From Petrolisthes cinctipes (lineage: Eukaryota > Arthropoda > Malacostraca > Decapoda > Porcellanidae), in NCBI GenBank assembly GCA_033782935.1, contig JAWQEG010000283.1, positions 1,116,001 through 1,180,000 of the forward strand: DNA of 64,000 nucleotides, in the 5' to 3' direction. The translations under genes and the position numbers were made by a program. Below the pieces are notes generated by a model that had not been told where the DNA came from, ran no database searches, and worked only from the letters and a program-made list of their open reading frames with translations. Positions within the stretch are counted from its first letter, which is position 1; the number at the start of each line of letters is the position of its first letter. Positions 39,101-51,250 of the stretch are shown piece by piece.

Positions 39101-42100
39101 CCCAAAACACCCGAAAATTCGATATTTAGAGGTCCCAGAAGGTATCTGTACATGCCTACTCCGTGTTAGAGTATTTTCAAAATACAGGCCAAAAACATAC
39201 TGAAAATCGATCTTTTAGGTGCCCAAAAGTCGATATGTGCATGCATCTTCTGTACCCGTTTATATCTCAAATTCTGGCCCTAAACACCCAAAAATTCGAT
39301 ATTTTGGGGTCCCAGAAGCGATCTGTACATGCCTACTCCGTGTTAGAGTATTTTCAAAATTCAGGCCCAAAACATGCTGAAAATCGATATTTTTGGTGCC
39401 CAAAGTCAATATGTGCATGTATCTTCTGTACCCGTTTATATCTCAAATTCAGGCTCAAAACACCCGAAAATTCAATATTTTGGGGTCCCAGAAGCAATCT
39501 GTACAGTGCTAGAATATTTTCAAAATATAGGCTAAAAACATGCTAAAAATCGACATTTTAGGTGCCAAAAAATCGATATCTCAAATTCAGTCCCAAAACA
39601 CCCGAAAATTCGATATTTAGAGGTCCCAGAAGGTATCTGTACATGCCTACTCCGTGTTAGAGTATTTTCAAAATACAGGCCAAAAACATACTGAAAATCG
39701 ATCTCTTAGGTGCCCAAAAGTCGATATGTGCATGCATCTTCTGTACCCGTTTATATCTCAAATTCTGGCCCTAAACACCCGAAAATTCGATATTTTGGGG
39801 TCCCAGAAGCGATCTGTACATGCCTACGCCGTGTTAGAGTATTTTCAAAATTAAGGCCCAAAACATGCTGAAAATCGATATTTTTGGTGCCCAAAGTCAA
39901 TATGTGCATGTATCTTCTGTACCCGTTTATATCTCAAATTCAGGCTCAAAACACCCGAAAATTCAATATTTTGGGGTCCCAGAAGCAATCTGTACAGTGC
40001 TAGAATATTCTCAAAATATAGGCTAAAAACATGCTAAAAATCGATCTTTTAGGTGCCAAAAAGTCGATATCTCAAATTCAGTCCCAAAACACCCGAAAAT
40101 TCGATATTTAGGGGTCCCAGAAGCGATCTGTACATGCCTACTCCGTGTTAGAGTATTTTCAAAATACATGCTCAAAACATACTGAAAATCGATCTTTTAG
40201 GTGCACAAAAGTCGATATGTGCATGCATCTTCAGTACCCGTTTATATCTGAAATTCAGGATCAAAACACCCGAAAATTCAATATTTTGGGGTCCCAGAAG
40301 CAATCTGTACATGCCTACTCAGTGTTAGAGTATTTTCAAAATACAGGCCCAAAACATGCTGAAAATCGACATTTTAGATGCTCAAAGTCAATATGTGCAT
40401 GTATCTTCTGTACCCGTTTATATCTCAAATTCAGGCTCAAAACACCCGAAAATTCAATATTTTGGGGTCCCAGAAGCAATCTGTACATGCCTACACAGTG
40501 CTAGAATATTTTCAAAATATAGGCTAAAAACATGCTAAAAATCGATATTTTAGGTGCCAAAAAATCGATATCTCAAATTCAGTCCCAAAACACCCGAAAA
40601 TTCGATATTTAGAGGTCCCAGAAGGTATCTGTACATGCCTACTCCGTGTTAGAGTATTTTCAAAATACAGGCCAAAAACATACTGAAAATCGATCTTTTA
40701 GGTGCCCAAAAGTCGATATGTGCATGCATCTTCTGTACCCGTTTATATCTCAAATTCTGGCCCTAAACACCCAAAAATTCGATATTTTGGGGTCCCAGAA
40801 GCGATCTGTACATGCCTACTCCGTGTTAGAGTATTTTCAAAATTCAGGCCCAAAACATGCTGAAAATCGATATTTTTGGTGCCCAAAGTCAATATGTGCA
40901 TGTATCTTCTGTACCCGTTTATATCTCAAATTCAGGCTCAAAACACCCGAAAATTCAATATTTTGGGGTCCCAGAAGCAATCTGTACTCAGTGCTAGAAT
41001 ATTTTCAAAATATAGGCTAAAAACATGCTAAAAATCGATATTTTAGGTGCCAAAAAATCGATATCTCAAATTCAGTCCCAAAACACCCGAAAATTCGATA
41101 TTTAGAGGTCCCAGAAGGTATCTGTACATGCCTACTCCGTGTTAGAGTATTTTCAAAATACAGGCCAAAAACATACTGAAATCGATCTTTTAGGTGCCCA
41201 AAAGTCGATATGTGCATGCATCTTCTGTACCCGTTTATATCTCAAATTCTGGCCCTAAACACCCAAAAATTCGATATTTTGGGGTCCCAGAAGCGATCTG
41301 TACATGCCTACTCCGTGTTAGAGTATTTTCAAAATTCAGGCCCAAAACATGCTGAAAATCGATATTTTTGGTGCCCAAAGTCAATATGTGCATGTATCTT
41401 CTGTACCCGTTTATATCTCAAATTCAGGCTCAAAACACCCGAAAATTCAATATTTTGGGGTCCCAGAAGCAATCTGTACATGCCTACTCAGTGCTAGAAT
41501 ATTTTCAAAATATAGGCTAAAAACATGCTAAAAATCGATATTTTAGGTGCCAAAAAGTCGATATCTCAAATTCAGTCCCAAAACACCCGAAAATTCGATA
41601 TTTAGGGGTCCCAGAAGCGATCTGTACATGCCTACTCCGTGTTAGAGTATTTTCAAAATACAGGCCAAAAACATACTGAAAATCGATCTTTTAGGTGCCC
41701 AAAAGTCGATATGTGCATGCATCTTCTGTACCCGTTTATATCTCAAATTCTGGCCCTAAACACCCAAAAATTCGATATTTTGGGGTCCCAGAAGCGATCT
41801 GTACATGCCTACTCCGTGTTAGAGTATTTTCAAAATTCAGGCCCAAAACATGCTGAAAATCGATATTTTTGGTGCCCAAAGTCAATATGTGCATGTATCT
41901 TCTGTACCCGTTTATATCTCAAATTCAGGCTCAAAACACCCGAAAATTCAATATTTTGGGGTCCCAGAAGCAATCTGTACAGTGCTAGAATATTTTCAAA
42001 ATATAGGCTAAAAACATGCTAAAAATCGATCTTTTAGGTGCCAAAAAGTCGATATCTCAAATTCAGTCCCAAAACACCCGAAAATTCGATATTTAGGGGT

Positions 42101-42129
42101 CCCAGAAGCGATCTGTACATGCCTACTCC
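36185..42129 (+). repeat. HOR block: left copy of the ~10.1-kb-offset duplication, plus a 1,976-bp tandem copy
   Basis: Units start at 36185 (501 bp), 36686 (501), 37187 (491), 37678 (491), 38169 (501), 38670 (493), 39163 (491), 39654 (491), 40145 (501), 40646 (493), 41139 (500) and 41639 (491). The first eight have the same order and lengths as units from 46289, at an offset of 10,104 bp up to 39654. Units 38169 and 38670 match 40145 and 40646 at 1,976 bp, both carrying atctgaaattcaggatc in A2. Unit 41139 has a single-base loss in A1 (catactgaaatcgatc, near 41180). Confidence 0.87.
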
Positions 42130-45100
42130 GTGTTAGAGTATTTTCAAAATACATGCTCAAAACATACTGAAAATCGATCTTTTAGGTGCACAAAAGTCGA
42201 TATGTGCATGCATCTTCAGTACCCGTTTATATCTCAAATTCAGGCTCAAAACACCCGAAAATTCAATATTTTGGGGTCCCAGAAGCAATCTGTACATGCC
42301 TACTCAGTGTTAGAGTATTTTCAAAATACAGGCCCAAAACATGCTGAAAATCGACATTTTAGATGCTCAAAGTCAATATGTGCATGTATCTTCTGTACCC
42401 GTTTATATCTCAAATTCAGGCTCAAAACACCCGAAAATTCAATATTTTGGGGTCCCAGAAGCAATCTGTACATGCCTACACAGTGCTAGAATATTTTCAA
42501 AATATAGGCTAAAAACATGCTAAAAATCGACATTTTAGGTGCCAAAAAATCGATATCTCAAATTCAGTCACAAAACACCCGAAAATTCGATATTTAGAGG
42601 TCCCAGAAGGTATCTGTACATGCCTACTCCGTGTTAGAGTATTTTCAAAATACAGGCCAAAAACATACTGAAAATCGATCTTTTAGGTGCCCAAAAGTCG
42701 ATATGTGCATGCATCTTCTGTACCCGTTTATATCTCAAATTCTGGCCCTAAACACCCGAAAATTCGATATTTTGGGGTCCCAGAAGCGATCTGTACATGC
42801 CTACTTCGTGTTAGAGTATTTTCAAAATTCAGGCCCAAAACATGCTGAAAATCGATATTTTTGGTGCCCAAAGTCAATATGTGCATGTATCTTCTGTACC
42901 CGTTTATATCTCAAATTCTGGCTCAAAACACCCGAAAATTCAATATTTTGGGGTCCCAGAAGCAATCTGTACTCAGTGCTAGAATATTTTCAAAATATAG
43001 GCTAAAAACATGCTAAAAATCGATATTTTAGGTGCCAAAAAATCGATATCTCAAATTCAGTCCCAAAACACCTGAAAATTCGATATTTAGGGGTCCCAGA
43101 AGCGATCTGTACATGCCTACTCCGTGTTAGAGTATTTTCAAAATACATGCTCAAAACATACTGAAAATCGATCTTTTAGGTGCACAAAAGTCGATATGTG
43201 CATGCATCTTCAATACCCGTTTATATCTCAAATTCAGGCTCAAACCACCCGAAAATTCAATATATTGGTGTCCCAGAAGCAATCTGTACATGCCTACTCA
43301 GTGTTAGAGTATTTTCAAAATACAGGCCCAAAACATGCTGAAAATCGATATTTTAGATGCCCAAAGTCAATATGTGCATGTATCTTCTGTACCCGTTTAT
43401 ATCTCAAATTCAGGCTCAAAACACCCGAAAATTCAATATTTTGGGGTCCCAGAAGCAATCTGTACATGCCTACACAGTGCTAGAATATTTTCAAAATATA
43501 GGCTAAAAACATGCTAAAAATCGATCTTTTAGGTGCCAAAAAGTCGATATCTCAAATTCAGTCCCAAAACACCCGAAAATTCGATATTTAGGGGTCCCAG
43601 AAGCGATCTGTACATGCCTACTCCGTGTTAGAGTATTTTCAAAATACATGCTCAAAACATACTGAAAATCGATCTTTTAGGTGCACAAAAGTCGATATGT
43701 GCATGCATCTTCAGTACCCGTTTATATCTCAAATTCAGGCTCAAGACACCCGAAAATTCAATATATTGGGGTCCCAGAAGCAATCTGTACATGCCTACTC
43801 AGTGTTAGAGTATTTTCAAAATACAGGCCCAAAACATGCTGAAAATCGATATTTTAGATGCCCAAAGTCAATATGTGCATGTATCTTCTGTACCCGTTTA
43901 TATCTCAAATTCAGGCTCAAAACACCCGAAAATTCAATATTTTGGGGTCCCAGAAGCAATCTGTACATGCCTACACAGTGCAAGAATATTTTCAAAATAT
44001 AGGCTAAAAACATGCTAAAAATCGACATTTTAGGTGCCAAAAAATCGATATCTCAAATTCAGTCCCAAACCACCCGATAATTCGATATTTAGAGGTCCCA
44101 GAAGGTATCTGTACATGCCTACTCCGTGTTAGAGTATTTTCAAAATACAGGCCAAAAACATACTGAAAATCGATCTCTTAGGTGCCCAAAAGTCGATATG
44201 TGCATGCATCTTCTGTACCCGTTTATATCTCAAATTCTGGCCCTAAACACCCGAAAATTCGATATTTTGGGGTCCCAGAAGCGATCTGTACATGCCTACT
44301 CCGTGTTAGAGTATTTTCAAAAAACATGCTCAAAACATACTGAAAATCGATCTTTTAGGTGCACAAAAGTCGATATGTGCATGCATCTTCAGTACCCGTT
44401 TATATCTCAAATTCAGGCTCAAAACACCCGAAAATTCAATATTTTGGGGTCCCAGAAGCAATCTGTACATGCCTACTCAGTGTTAGAGTATTTTCAAAAT
44501 ACAGGCCCAAAACATGCTGAAAATCGACATTTTAGATGCTCAAAGTCAATATGTGCATGTATCTTCTGTACCCGTTTATATCTCAAATTCAGGCTCAAAA
44601 CACCCGAAAATTCAATATTTTGGGGTCCCAGAAGCAATCTGTACATGCCTACACAGAGCTAGAATATTTTCAAAATATAGGCTAAAAACATGCTAAAAAT
44701 CGACATTTTAGGTGCCAAAAAATCGATATCTCAAATTCAGTCCCAAAACACCCGAAAATTCGATATTTAGAGGTCCCAGAAGGTATCTGTACATGCCTAC
44801 TCCGTGTTAGAGTATTTTCAAAATACAGGCCAAAAACATACTGAAAATCGATCTTTTAGGTGCCCAAAAGTCGATATGTGCATGCATCTTCTGTACCCGT
44901 TTATATCTCAAATTCTGGCCCTAAACACCCGAAAATTCGATATTTTGGGGTCCCAGAAGCGACCTGTACATGCCTACTTCGTGTTAGAGTATTTTCAAAA
45001 TTCAGGCCCAAAACATGCTGAAAATCGATATTTTTGGTGCCCAAAGTCAATATGTGCATGTATCTTCTGTACCCGTTTATATCTCAAATTCTGGCTCAAA

Positions 45101-45797
45101 ACACCCGAAAATTCAATATTTTGGGGTCCCAGAAGCAATCTGTACTCAGTGCTAGAATATTTTCAAAATATAGGCTAAAAACATGCTAAAAATCGATCTT
45201 TTAGGTGCCAAAAAGTCGATATCTCAAATTCAGTCCCAAAACACCCGAAAATTCGATATTTAGGGGTCCCAGAAGCGATCTGTACATGCCTACTCCGTGT
45301 TAGAGTATTTTCAAAATACATGCTCAAAACATACTGAAAATCGATCTTTTAGGTGCACAAAAGTCGATATGTGCATGCATCTTCAGTACCCGTTTATATC
45401 TCAAATTCAGGCTCAAAACACCCGAAAATTCAATATTTTGGGGTCCCAGAAGCAATCTGTACATGCCTACTCAGTGTTAGAGTATTTTCAAAATACAGGC
45501 CCAAAACATGCTGAAAATCGACATTTTAGATTCTCAAAGTCAATATGTGCATGTATCTTCTGTACCCGTTTATATCTCAAATTCAGGCTCAAAACACCCG
45601 AAAATTCAATATTTTGGGGTCCCAGAAGCAATCTGTACATGCCTACACAGTGCTAGAATATTTTCAAAATATAGGCTAAAAACATGCTAAAAATCGACAT
45701 TTTAGGTGCCAAAAAATCGATATCTCAAATTCAGTCCCAAAACACCCGAAAATTCGATATTTAGAGGTCCCAGAAGGTATCTGTACATGCCTACTCC
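42130..45797 (+). repeat. HOR block with an A-A-B-C tetramer
   Basis: Units start at 42130 (A2-B2-C1, 501 bp), 42631 (A1-B1-C, 493), 43124 (A2-B2-C, 501), 43625 (501), 44126 (A1-A2-B2-C1, 678), 44804 (A1-B1-C2, 493) and 45297 (501). Units 42631, 43124, 43625 and the start of 44126 match 32388, 32881, 33382 and 33883 at an offset of 10,243 bp. They share attctggctcaaaac in B1, caatatattggtgtc in the A2 of 32881/43124, and cagtgcaagaat in 33382/43625. The match breaks inside unit 44126. Confidence 0.87.
44126..44803 (+). repeat. Tetrameric unit A1-A2-B2-C1 (678 bp)
   Basis: A1 44126-44302, A2 44303-44479, B2 44480-44655, C1 44656-44803. At the A1/A2 join the dyad reads gtattttcaaaaaacatgc (44311-44329), with one base changed from the usual caaaatacatgc. 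A1 and A2 are never adjacent elsewhere in the window, so this marks a separate exchange. It also creates the longest open frame here (178 codons), which is not a gene. Confidence 0.85.
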
Positions 45798-48700
45798 GTG
45801 TTAGAGTATTTTCAAAATACAGGCCAAAAACATACTGAAAATCGATCTTTTAGGTGCCCAAAAGTCGATATGTGCATGCATCTTCTGTACCCGTTTATAT
45901 CTCAAATTCTGGCCCTAAACACCCGAAAATTCGATATTTTGGGGTCCCAGAAGCGATCTGTACATGCCTACTCCGTGTTAGAGTATTTTCAAAATTCAGG
46001 CCCAAAACATGCTGAAAATCGATATTTTTGGTGCCCAAAGTCAATATGTGCATGTATCTTCTGTACCCGTTTATATCTCAAATTCAGGCTCAAAACACCC
46101 GAAAATTCAATATTTTGGGGTCCCAGAAGCAATCTGTACAGTGCTAGAATATTTTCAAAATATAGGCTAAAAACATGCTAAAAATCGATCTTTTAGGTGC
46201 CAAAAAGTCGATATCTCAAATTCAGTCCCAAAACACCTGAAAATTCGATATTTAGGGGTCCCAGAAGCGATCTGTACATGCCTACTCCGTGTTAGAGTAT
46301 TTTCAAAATACATGCTCAAAACATACTGAAAATCGATCTTTTAGGTGCACAAAAGTCGATATGTGCATGCATCTTCAATACCCGTTTATATCTCAAATTC
46401 AGGCTCAAACCACCCGAAAATTCAATATATTGGTGTCCCAGAAGCAATCTGTACATGCCTACTCAGTGTTAGAGTATTTTCAAAATACAGGCCCAAAACA
46501 TGCTGAAAATCGATATTTTAGATGCCCAAAGTCAATATGTGCATGTATCTTCTGTACCCGTTTATATCTCAAATTCAGGCTCAAAACACCCGAAAATTCA
46601 ATATTTTGGGGTCCCAGAAGCAATCTGTACATGCCTACACAGTGCTAGAATATTTTCAAAATATAGGCTAAAAACATGCTAAAAATCGATCTTTTAGGTG
46701 CCAAAAAGTCGATATCTCAAATTCAGTCCCAAAACACCCGAAAATTCGATATTTAGGGGTCCCAGAAGCGATCTGTACATGCCTACTCCGTGTTAGAGTA
46801 TTTTCAAAATACATGCTCAAAACATACTGAAAATCGATCTTTTAGGTGCACAAAAGTCGATATGTGCATGCATCTTCAGTACCCGTTTATATCTGAAATT
46901 CAGGATCAAAACACCCGAAAATTCAATATTTTGGGGTCCCAGAAGCAATCTGTACATGCCTACTCAGTGTTAGAGTATTTTCAAAATACAGGCCCAAAAC
47001 ATGCTGAAAATCGATATTTTAGATGCCCAAAGTCAATATGTGCATGTATCTTCTGTACCCGTTTATATCTCAAATTCAGGCTCAAAACACCCGAAAATTC
47101 AATATTTTGGGGTCCCAGAAGCAATCTGTACATGCCTACACAGTGCAAGAATATTTTCAAAATATAGGCTAAAAACATTCTAAAAATCGACATTTTAGGT
47201 GCCAAAAAATCGATATCTCAAATTCAGTCCCAAAACACCCGAAAATTCGATATTTAGAGGTCCCAGAAGGTATCTGTACATGCCTACTCCGTGTTAGAGT
47301 ATTTTCAAAATACAGGCCAAAAACATACTGAAAATCGATCTCTTAGGTGCCCAAAAGTCGATATGTGCATGCATCTTCTGTACCCGTTTATATCTCAAAT
47401 TCTGGCCCTAAACACCCGAAAATTCGATATTTTGGGGTCCCAGAAGCGATCTGTACATGCCTACGCCGTGTTAGAGTATTTTCAAAATTAAGGCCCAAAA
47501 CATGCTGAAAATCGATATTTTTGGTGCCCAAAGTCAATATGTGCATGTATCTTCTGTACCCGTTTATATTTCAAATTCAGGCTCAAAACACCCGAAAATT
47601 CAATATTTTGGGGTCCCAGAAGCAATCTGTACAGTGCTAGAATATTCTCAAAATATAGGCTAAAAACATGCTAAAAATCGATCTTTTAGGTGCCAAAAAG
47701 TCGATATCTCAAATTCAGTCCCAAAACACCCGAAAATTCGATATTTAGGGGTCCCAGAAGCGATCTGTACATGTATACTCCGTGTTAGAGTATTTTCAAA
47801 ATATTTGCTCAAAACATACTGAAAATCGATCTTTTAGGTGCGCAAAAGTCGATATGTGCATGCATCTTCAGTACCCGTTTATATCTCAAATTCTGGCCCT
47901 AAACACCCGAAAATTCGATATTTTGGGGTCCCAGAAGCGATCTGTACATGCCTACCCCGTGTTAGAGTATTTTCAAAATTCAGGCCCAAAACATGCTGAA
48001 AATCGATATTTTTGGTGCCCAAAGTCAATATGTGCATGTATCTTCTGTACCCGTTTATATCTCAAATTCAGGCTCAAAACACCCGAAAATTCAATATTTT
48101 GGGGTCCCAGAAGCAATCTGTACAGTGCTAGAATATTTTCAAAATATAGGCTAAAAACATGCTAAAAATCGATCTTTTAGGTGCCAAAAAGTCGATATCT
48201 CAAATTCAGTCCCAAAACACCCGAAAATTCGATATTTAGGGGTCCCAGAAGCGATCTGTACATGCCTACTCCGTGTTAGAGTATTTTCAAAATACATGCT
48301 CAAAACATACTGAAAATCGATCTTTTAGGTGCACAAAAGTCGATATGTGCATGCATCTTCAGTACCCGTTTATATCTGAAATTCAGGATCAAAACACCCG
48401 AAAATTCAATATTTTGGGGTCCCAGAAGCAATCTGTACATGCCTACTCAGTGTTAGAGTATTTTCAAAATACAGGCCCAAAACATGCTGAAAATCGACAT
48501 TTTAGATGCTCAAAGTCAATATGTGCATGTATCTTCTGTACCCGTTTATATCTCAAATTCAGGCTCAAAACACCCGAAAATTCAATATTTTGGGGTCCCA
48601 GAAGCAATCTGTACATGCCTACACAGTGCTAGAATATTTTCAAAATGTAGGCTAAAAACATGCTAAAAATCGACATTTTAGGTGCCAAAAAATCGATATC

Positions 48701-51250
48701 TCAAATTCAGTCCCAAAACACCCGAAAATTCGATATTTAGAGGTCCCAGAAGGTATCTGTACATGCCTACTCCGTGTTAGAGTATTTTCAAAATACAGGC
48801 CAAAAACATACTGAAAATCGATCTTTTAGGTGCCCAAAAGTCGATATGTGCATGCATCTTCTGTACCCGTTTATATCTCAAATTCTGGCCCGAAACACCC
48901 GAAAATTCGATATTTTCGGGTCCCAGAAGCGATCTGTACATGCCTACTCCGTGTTAGAGTATTTTCAAAATTCAGGCCCAAAACATGCTGAAAATCGATA
49001 TTTTTGGTGCCCAAAGTCAATATGTGCATGTATCTTCTGTACCCGTTTATATCTCAAATTCAGGCTCAAAACACCCGAAAATTCAATATTTTGGGGTCCC
49101 AGAAGCAATCTGTACTCAGTGCTAGAATATTTTCAAAATATAGGCTAAAAACATGCTAAAAATCGATATTTTAGGTGCCAAAAAATCGATATCTCAAATT
49201 CAGTCCCAAAACACCCGAAAATTCGATATTTAGAGGTCCCAGAAGGTATCTGTACATGCCTACTCCGTGTTAGAGTATTTTCAAAATACAGGCCAAAAAC
49301 ATACTGAAAATCGATCTTTTAGGTGCCCAAAAGTCAATATGTGCATGCATCTTCTGTACCCGTTTATATCTCAAATTCTGGCCCTAAACACCCAAAAATT
49401 CGATATTTTGGGGTCCCAGAAGCGATCTGTACATGCCTACTCCGTGTTAGAGTATTTTCAAAATTCAGGCCCAAAACATGCTGAAAATCGATATTTTTGG
49501 TGCCCAAAGTCAATATGTGCATGTATCTTCTGTACCCGTTTATATCTCAAATTCAGGCTCAAAACACCCGAAAATTCAATATTTTGGGGTCCCAGAAGCA
49601 ATCTGTACAGTGCTAGAATATTTTCAAAATATAGGCTAAAAACATGCTAAAAATCGACATTTTAGGTGCCAAAAAATCGATATCTCAAATTCAGTCCCAA
49701 AACACCCGAAAATTCGATATTTAGAGGTCCCAGAAGGTATCTGTACATGCCTACTCCGTGTTAGAGTATTTTCAAAATACAGGCCAAAAACATACTGAAA
49801 ATCGATCTCTTAGGTGCCCAAAAGTCGATATGTGCATGCATCTTCTGTACCCGTTTATATCTCAAATTCTGGCCCTAAACACCCGAAAATTCGATATTTT
49901 GGGGTCCCAGAAGCGATCTGTACATGCCTACTCCGTGTTAGAGTATTTTCAAAATTCAGGCCCAAAACATGCTGAAAATCGATATTTTTGGTGCCCAAAG
50001 TCAATATGTGCATGTATCTTCTGTACCCGTTTATATCTCAAATTCAGGCTCAAAACACCCGAAAATTCAATATTTTGGGGTCCCAGAAGCAATCTGTACA
50101 TGCCTACTCAGTGCTAGAATATTTTCAAAATATAGGCTAAAAACATGCTAAAAATCGATATTTTAGGTGCCAAAAAGTCGATATCTCAAATTCAGTCCCA
50201 AAACACCCGAAAATTCGATATTTAGGGGTCCCAGAAGCGATCTGTACATGCCTACTCCGTGTTAGAGTATTTTCAAAATACAGGCCAAAAACATACTGAA
50301 AATCGATCTTTTAGGTGCCCAAAAGTCGATATGTGCATGCATCTTCTGTACCCGTTTATATCTCAAATTCTGGCCCTAAACACCCAAAAATTCGATATTT
50401 TGGGGTCCCAGAAGCGATCTGTACATGCCTACTCCGTGTTAGAGTATTTTCAAAATTCAGGCCCAAAACATGCTGAAAATCGATATTTTTGGTGCCCAAA
50501 GTCAATATGTGCATGTATCTTCTGTACCCGTTTATATCTCAAATTCAGGCTCAAAACACCCGAAAATTCAATATTTTGGGGTCCCAGAAGCAATCTGTAC
50601 AGTGCTAGAATATTTTCAAAATATAGGCTAAAAACATGCTAAAAATCGACATTTTAGGTGCCAAAAAATCGATATCTCAAATTCAGTCCCAAAACACCCG
50701 AAAATTCGATATTTAGAGGACCCAGAAGGTATCTGTACATGCCTACTCCGTGTTAGAGTATTTTCAAAATACAGGCCAAAAACATACTGAAAATCGATCT
50801 CTTAGGTGCCCAAAAGTCGATATGTGAATGCATCTTCTGTACCCGTTTATATCTCAAATTCTGGCCCTAAACACCCGAAAATTCGATATTTTGGGGTCCC
50901 AGAAGCGATCTGTACATGCCTACTCCGTGTTAGAGTATTTTCAAAATTCAGGCCCAAAACATGCTGAAAATCGATATTTTTGGTGCCCAAAGTCAATATG
51001 TGCATGTATCTTCTGTACCCGTTTATATCTCAAATTCAGGCTCAAAACACCCGAAAATTCAATATTTTGGGGTCCCAGAAGCAATCTGTACATGCCTACT
51101 CAGTGCTAGAATATTTTCAAAATATAGGCTAAAAACATGCTAAAAATCGATCTTTTAGGTGCCAAAAAGTCGATATCTCAAATTCAGTCCCAAAACACCC
51201 GAAAATTCGATATTTAGGGGTCCCAGAAGCGATCTGTACATGCCTACTCC
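45798..51250 (+). repeat. HOR block: right copy of the ~10.1-kb-offset duplication
   Basis: Units start at 45798 (491 bp), 46289 (501), 46790 (501), 47291 (491), 47782 (491), 48273 (501), 48774 (493), 49267 (491), 49758 (501), 50259 (491) and 50750 (501). From 45798 to 49758 the order and lengths equal those from 35694 to 39654 at 10,104 bp. Shared private changes include cagtgcaagaat with aacattctaaaaatc (about 37040 and 47145), the tatttgctc mosaic A (37678 and 47782) and tacgccgtg. Differences exist, such as gattttcggg-type sequence in unit 48774 only. Units 50259 and 50750 resemble 41639 and neighbours. Confidence 0.87.

Noticed and set aside
44126..44662. Longest open frame (178 codons)
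   Set aside because: Created by the A1-A2 fusion, which joins two in-frame monomers. It starts at GTG and consists only of satellite sequence.
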